This document shows positions 61,792 to 64,000 of a stretch of DNA of 64,000 bases, in pieces. Origin of the DNA: Epilithonimonas lactis (GTDB lineage: Bacteria > Bacteroidota > Bacteroidia > Flavobacteriales > Weeksellaceae); contig NZ_FOFI01000002.1 in NCBI RefSeq assembly GCF_900110605.1, forward strand, positions 558,001 to 622,000, given 5' to 3'. A program made the translations under genes and the position numbers. Below the pieces are notes generated by a model, which made no database searches, was not told the DNA's origin, and saw only the letters and a list, made by a program, of their open reading frames with translations. Position 1 is the stretch's first letter; every line of letters begins with the position of its first letter.

Positions 61792-63150
61792 ATGAACAGC
61801 ACAATCTCCAAGATTAAAGGCGTTTTCAACCTTTTAAAAAATATCGACATAGACCAACTTTCCCAAATCTCACAAAAAGTCGACCTTCCAAAATTGATGC
61901 ATCAGTTTTCAAAACTCGATAAAAATCAATTGAATAGTTTGACCAAAATGCTGGATTCTTCTGGCAAGAAAAGAGAATTGCCACCCATCAATGGCGATTT
62001 TTATGAACTGCATTTGAAACTGACAGACGAACAACGAGCAATCCAACTGAAAGTGCGTGAGTTTATGGAAAAAGAAGCCAAACCTTTGGTCAACAGATAT
62101 TGGCTGACAGACGATTTCCCACACGAACTCATCCCAAAATTCAAAAAGCTTAATCTCTGCGGTGTCACTTACGAAGGCTACGGTTGCCCGAATTTACCTT
62201 TCCTGATGGAAGGCGTCATCGCAATGGAAATTGCCAGAGTTGATGCATCATTGGCAACGTTTTTCGGTGTTCAATCCGGATTATCAATGGGTTCAATTTA
62301 TATGTGCGGTTCCGAGGAACAGAAACAAAAATACCTTCCAGGAATGCAACAATTCGATTTGATTGGCGCATTTGGATTGACCGAACCAGAAGTTGGTTCC
62401 GGCGCAGCTGGCGGATTGACCACGACTTGTCAAAAAGTAGAAGGTGGCTGGATTCTAAACGGACAGAAAAAATGGATTGGAAATGCGACGTTTGCAGACG
62501 TGACAGTCATTTGGGCAAGAGATGTCGAAGATAATCAAGTGAAAGGTTTCATTGTTGAAAAAGATACAGAAGGGTTTTCAGTTGAGAAAATCCGAGGAAA
62601 AATGGCGCTCAGAATCGTCCAAAACGGATTAATTACAATGAAAGACTGCTTCGTGGCAGATTCCCAAAAAATGGAACACGCCAACAGTTTCAAAGATACC
62701 GCAAAAGTTCTTCAAATGACGAGAGCTGGCGTTGCTTGGATGGCAACTGGTTGCGCACGGGGTGCTTATGAAAGCGCTTTGGACTACACCAGAAAACGAG
62801 AACAATTTGGAAAACCGATTGCATCTTTCCAGCTGATTCAAGGACATCTTGTGGAAATGTTGTCAAACCTTACAGCGATGCAAACTCTGGTTTTCAGATT
62901 GTCGGAAATGCAAGACCAAGATATTCTGAAAGACGAACACGCTTCATTGGCAAAAGTTTTCTGTAGCTTGAGAACGCGTGATGTTGTCGCACAGGCAAGA
63001 GAAGTGATGGGCGGAAACGGAATTCTTTTGGAACACGATGTTGCCAGATTCGTAGCCGATGCAGAAGCTATTTATTCTTACGAAGGAACCAAAGAAATCA
63101 ACTCGTTGATTGTCGGCCGTTCGATTACGGGAATGAGTGCGTTTGTTTAA
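61792..63150 (+). CDS. acyl-CoA dehydrogenase (glutaryl-CoA dehydrogenase-like)
   Basis: This 452-aa protein has an N-terminal extension of about 70 residues (helical, Leu-rich), then FGLTEPEVGSGAAGGLTTTC and GWILNGQKKWIGNATFADVT from the substrate- and FAD-binding middle domain, and the C-terminal helices with QLIQGHLVEMLSNLTAMQTL and the catalytic-type Glu in AIYSYEGTKEINSLIVGRSI. It oxidises an acyl-CoA to an enoyl-CoA. Similarity is closest to the glutaryl-CoA/ACOX4 group, but the exact substrate is uncertain. Confidence 0.92.
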   Translation: MNSTISKIKGVFNLLKNIDIDQLSQISQKVDLPKLMHQFSKLDKNQLNSLTKMLDSSGKKRELPPINGDFYELHLKLTDEQRAIQLKVREFMEKEAKPLVNRYWLTDDFPHELIPKFKKLNLCGVTYEGYGCPNLPFLMEGVIAMEIARVDASLATFFGVQSGLSMGSIYMCGSEEQKQKYLPGMQQFDLIGAFGLTEPEVGSGAAGGLTTTCQKVEGGWILNGQKKWIGNATFADVTVIWARDVEDNQVKGFIVEKDTEGFSVEKIRGKMALRIVQNGLITMKDCFVADSQKMEHANSFKDTAKVLQMTRAGVAWMATGCARGAYESALDYTRKREQFGKPIASFQLIQGHLVEMLSNLTAMQTLVFRLSEMQDQDILKDEHASLAKVFCSLRTRDVVAQAREVMGGNGILLEHDVARFVADAEAIYSYEGTKEINSLIVGRSITGMSAFV

Positions 63151-63199
63151 CTAACTTATGATAATGGAATCTAATATTAGATTTCGTAAATTTACAATA

Positions 63200-63742
63200 A
63201 TGAAAAATGTAGTTTTTTTAATTTTAATGACCTTATTTTTGCAGCAATGTGCGCAGAAAAAAGTTGACTTAACCAAACAACCACAACAAAAAACAATGGA
63301 AGATAATACACACACAAACAATCCTTACTATTCAAGAACCGATAAAACCAAACTAAACGTCTCCAACGAAGAATGGAAAAAAATCCTTCCGGCAGAAGTT
63401 TACGCCATCGCAAGAGAAGCCAACACAGAATATCCTTTCACCGGAAAATACAATGAATTTGATGAACTCGGCGAATATTATTGCGCAGTTTGTGGCAATC
63501 ATTTGTTCCGCTCAAGTTCCAAATTTGCAAGCACTTGTGGCTGGCCAAGTTTCTTCGAGGCGGACAAAGAAGGTGTGAGCTACAAACGAGATTCCACCCA
63601 CGGAATGGAGAGAATTGAGGTTCTTTGCAAACGTTGCGATTCGCATTTAGGTCACGTTTTCAATGATGGTCCGCCGCCGACTGGAACACGATTCTGTATG
63701 AATTCTGTAAGTTTGGATTTCCAGGCTGATAGTCAGAAATAG
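63200..63742 (+). CDS. msrB: peptide-methionine (R)-S-oxide reductase lipoprotein
   Basis: The protein of about 180 aa starts at ATG 63200 (MKNVVFLILMTLFLQQC), giving a lipobox signal; the longer frame from 63158 has none. Two zinc pairs (YCAVCGNHLF and LCKRCDSHLGHVF), SGWPSFFE-like CGWPSFFEADK, and the catalytic Cys in GTRFCMNSVSLDF mark MsrB. It repairs oxidised methionine in envelope proteins. It follows the acyl-CoA dehydrogenase closely and precedes a family A repeat. Confidence 0.93.
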   Translation: MKNVVFLILMTLFLQQCAQKKVDLTKQPQQKTMEDNTHTNNPYYSRTDKTKLNVSNEEWKKILPAEVYAIAREANTEYPFTGKYNEFDELGEYYCAVCGNHLFRSSSKFASTCGWPSFFEADKEGVSYKRDSTHGMERIEVLCKRCDSHLGHVFNDGPPPTGTRFCMNSVSLDFQADSQK

Positions 63743-63745
63743 AAT

Positions 63746-63840
63746 TATTTGGGCAGCTTTTCCGCCTTCCACTCCCAATCTTTTTGCCTTTGCTTTTCCA
63801 GCAGCAAAAAAGGATTTCCGTTCAAGTCGGGCTGCGAGTG
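63746..63840 (+). repeat. intergenic repeat family A, copy 4
   Basis: It has GGGCAGCTTTTCCGCCTTCC, stem CTTTTTGC (63780-63787) with GCAAAAAAG (63804-63812), and outer GCAGC (63753-63757) with GCTGC (63831-63835). It starts 4 bases after the msrB stop. Confidence 0.8.
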
Positions 63841-63865
63841 ATTCGACGTTTTAAAAGAATAAAAG

Positions 63866-63891
63866 ATCCCGAAGTAATTTCGGGATTTTTA
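63866..63891 (+). terminator. intrinsic terminator
   Basis: The GC-rich 8-bp stem ATCCCGAA with TTCGGGAT and a 5-nt loop, followed by T residues, ends the msrB transcript beyond the repeat. The last 100 bases of the window contain no gene; a TAATTTTG box at 63971-63978 may drive a gene beyond the edge. Confidence 0.8.
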
Positions 63892-64000
63892 TTTTACAAT
63901 GAATCCAAAATTTGCACAATCCGCTGCAAAATATGAACATAAAGTATATAGATTTGAACTTAATCATTCTTAATTTTGTACATCTAAATCTAAAGTAAAT

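Noticed and set aside
1-64000. CRISPR array, tRNA, rRNA or IS element
   Set aside because: No regularly spaced direct repeats, no TPsiC/anticodon-arm pattern, and no transposase frame were seen on either strand.

Overview
The window reads as a chromosome segment of a low-GC member of Bacteroidota, family Weeksellaceae, most like Chryseobacterium or Epilithonimonas. The evidence is a MurF-Alr fusion, TonB-dependent receptors with a carboxypeptidase-like N-terminus, a T9SS-type sorted surface protein, a eukaryotic-type glycyl-tRNA synthetase, -7 boxes of the TAnnTTTG type, and genes that mostly lack Shine-Dalgarno sites. The genus is an inference from these traits. No rRNA gene, tRNA gene, CRISPR array or IS element was found.

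Region 1 (1 to about 11.3 kb) is the end of an integrative or conjugative element. It carries an AAA_24-type P-loop ATPase, a DUF3871 protein, a small conserved ICE-type protein (9059-9409), an XRE repressor divergent from a triple-SHOCT membrane protein, and unknown genes. Between these modules sits cargo on the minus strand (8633 to 3332): a tightly coupled four-gene operon of DNA methyltransferase, phosphoribosyltransferase-like protein, large ORC/CDC6-like AAA ATPase and a Rossmann-like protein. It has the layout of an anti-phage or conflict system and is the most interesting locus.

Region 2 (11.3-13.4 kb) is a type II restriction-modification pair: a cytosine-C5 methyltransferase and a PD-(D/E)xK nuclease, converging with overlapping 3' ends. 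A leader with a strong terminator and a possible antiterminator lies ahead of the methyltransferase.

Region 3 (13.4-32.0 kb) is mostly housekeeping: glycosyltransferase, guaC, nucleosidase, fabG, rsmI, an acidic repeat protein, then the co-oriented run tdk, murF-alr, patatin-like phospholipase and ybeY, then mnmG, a methyltransferase and pgk.

Region 4 (32.03-32.72 kb) is a gene-free AT-rich gap between divergent pgk and rpiB. It holds one perfect and three one-mismatch DnaA boxes followed by a very AT-rich stretch. Four parS-like 16-mers (15374, 27763, 29713, 40478) surround it. Together they suggest an origin-proximal region and possibly oriC itself.

Region 5 (32.7-64.0 kb) carries rpiB, an AlbA_2/Schlafen-type ATP-binding protein, rnr, a LysE-type exporter, an LD-carboxypeptidase, yraN, sodC, a TonB receptor, a prolyl oligopeptidase, glyQS, an ECF sigma factor with a membrane partner, truC, a T9SS surface protein next to a TPR-HTH regulator, pyrD, a metal-related trio (Cys-rich protein, HMA protein, HMA-fused TonB receptor), a DUF4349 lipoprotein, an acyl-CoA dehydrogenase and msrB.

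The chromosomal part contains several families of structured intergenic repeats. Family A (4 copies) shows compensatory changes in two stems. Family B (2 copies) shares an exact 16-mer. A third family consists of long nested inverted repeats (at least 4 related copies). These are probably the least described material in the window outside the defence-like operon.
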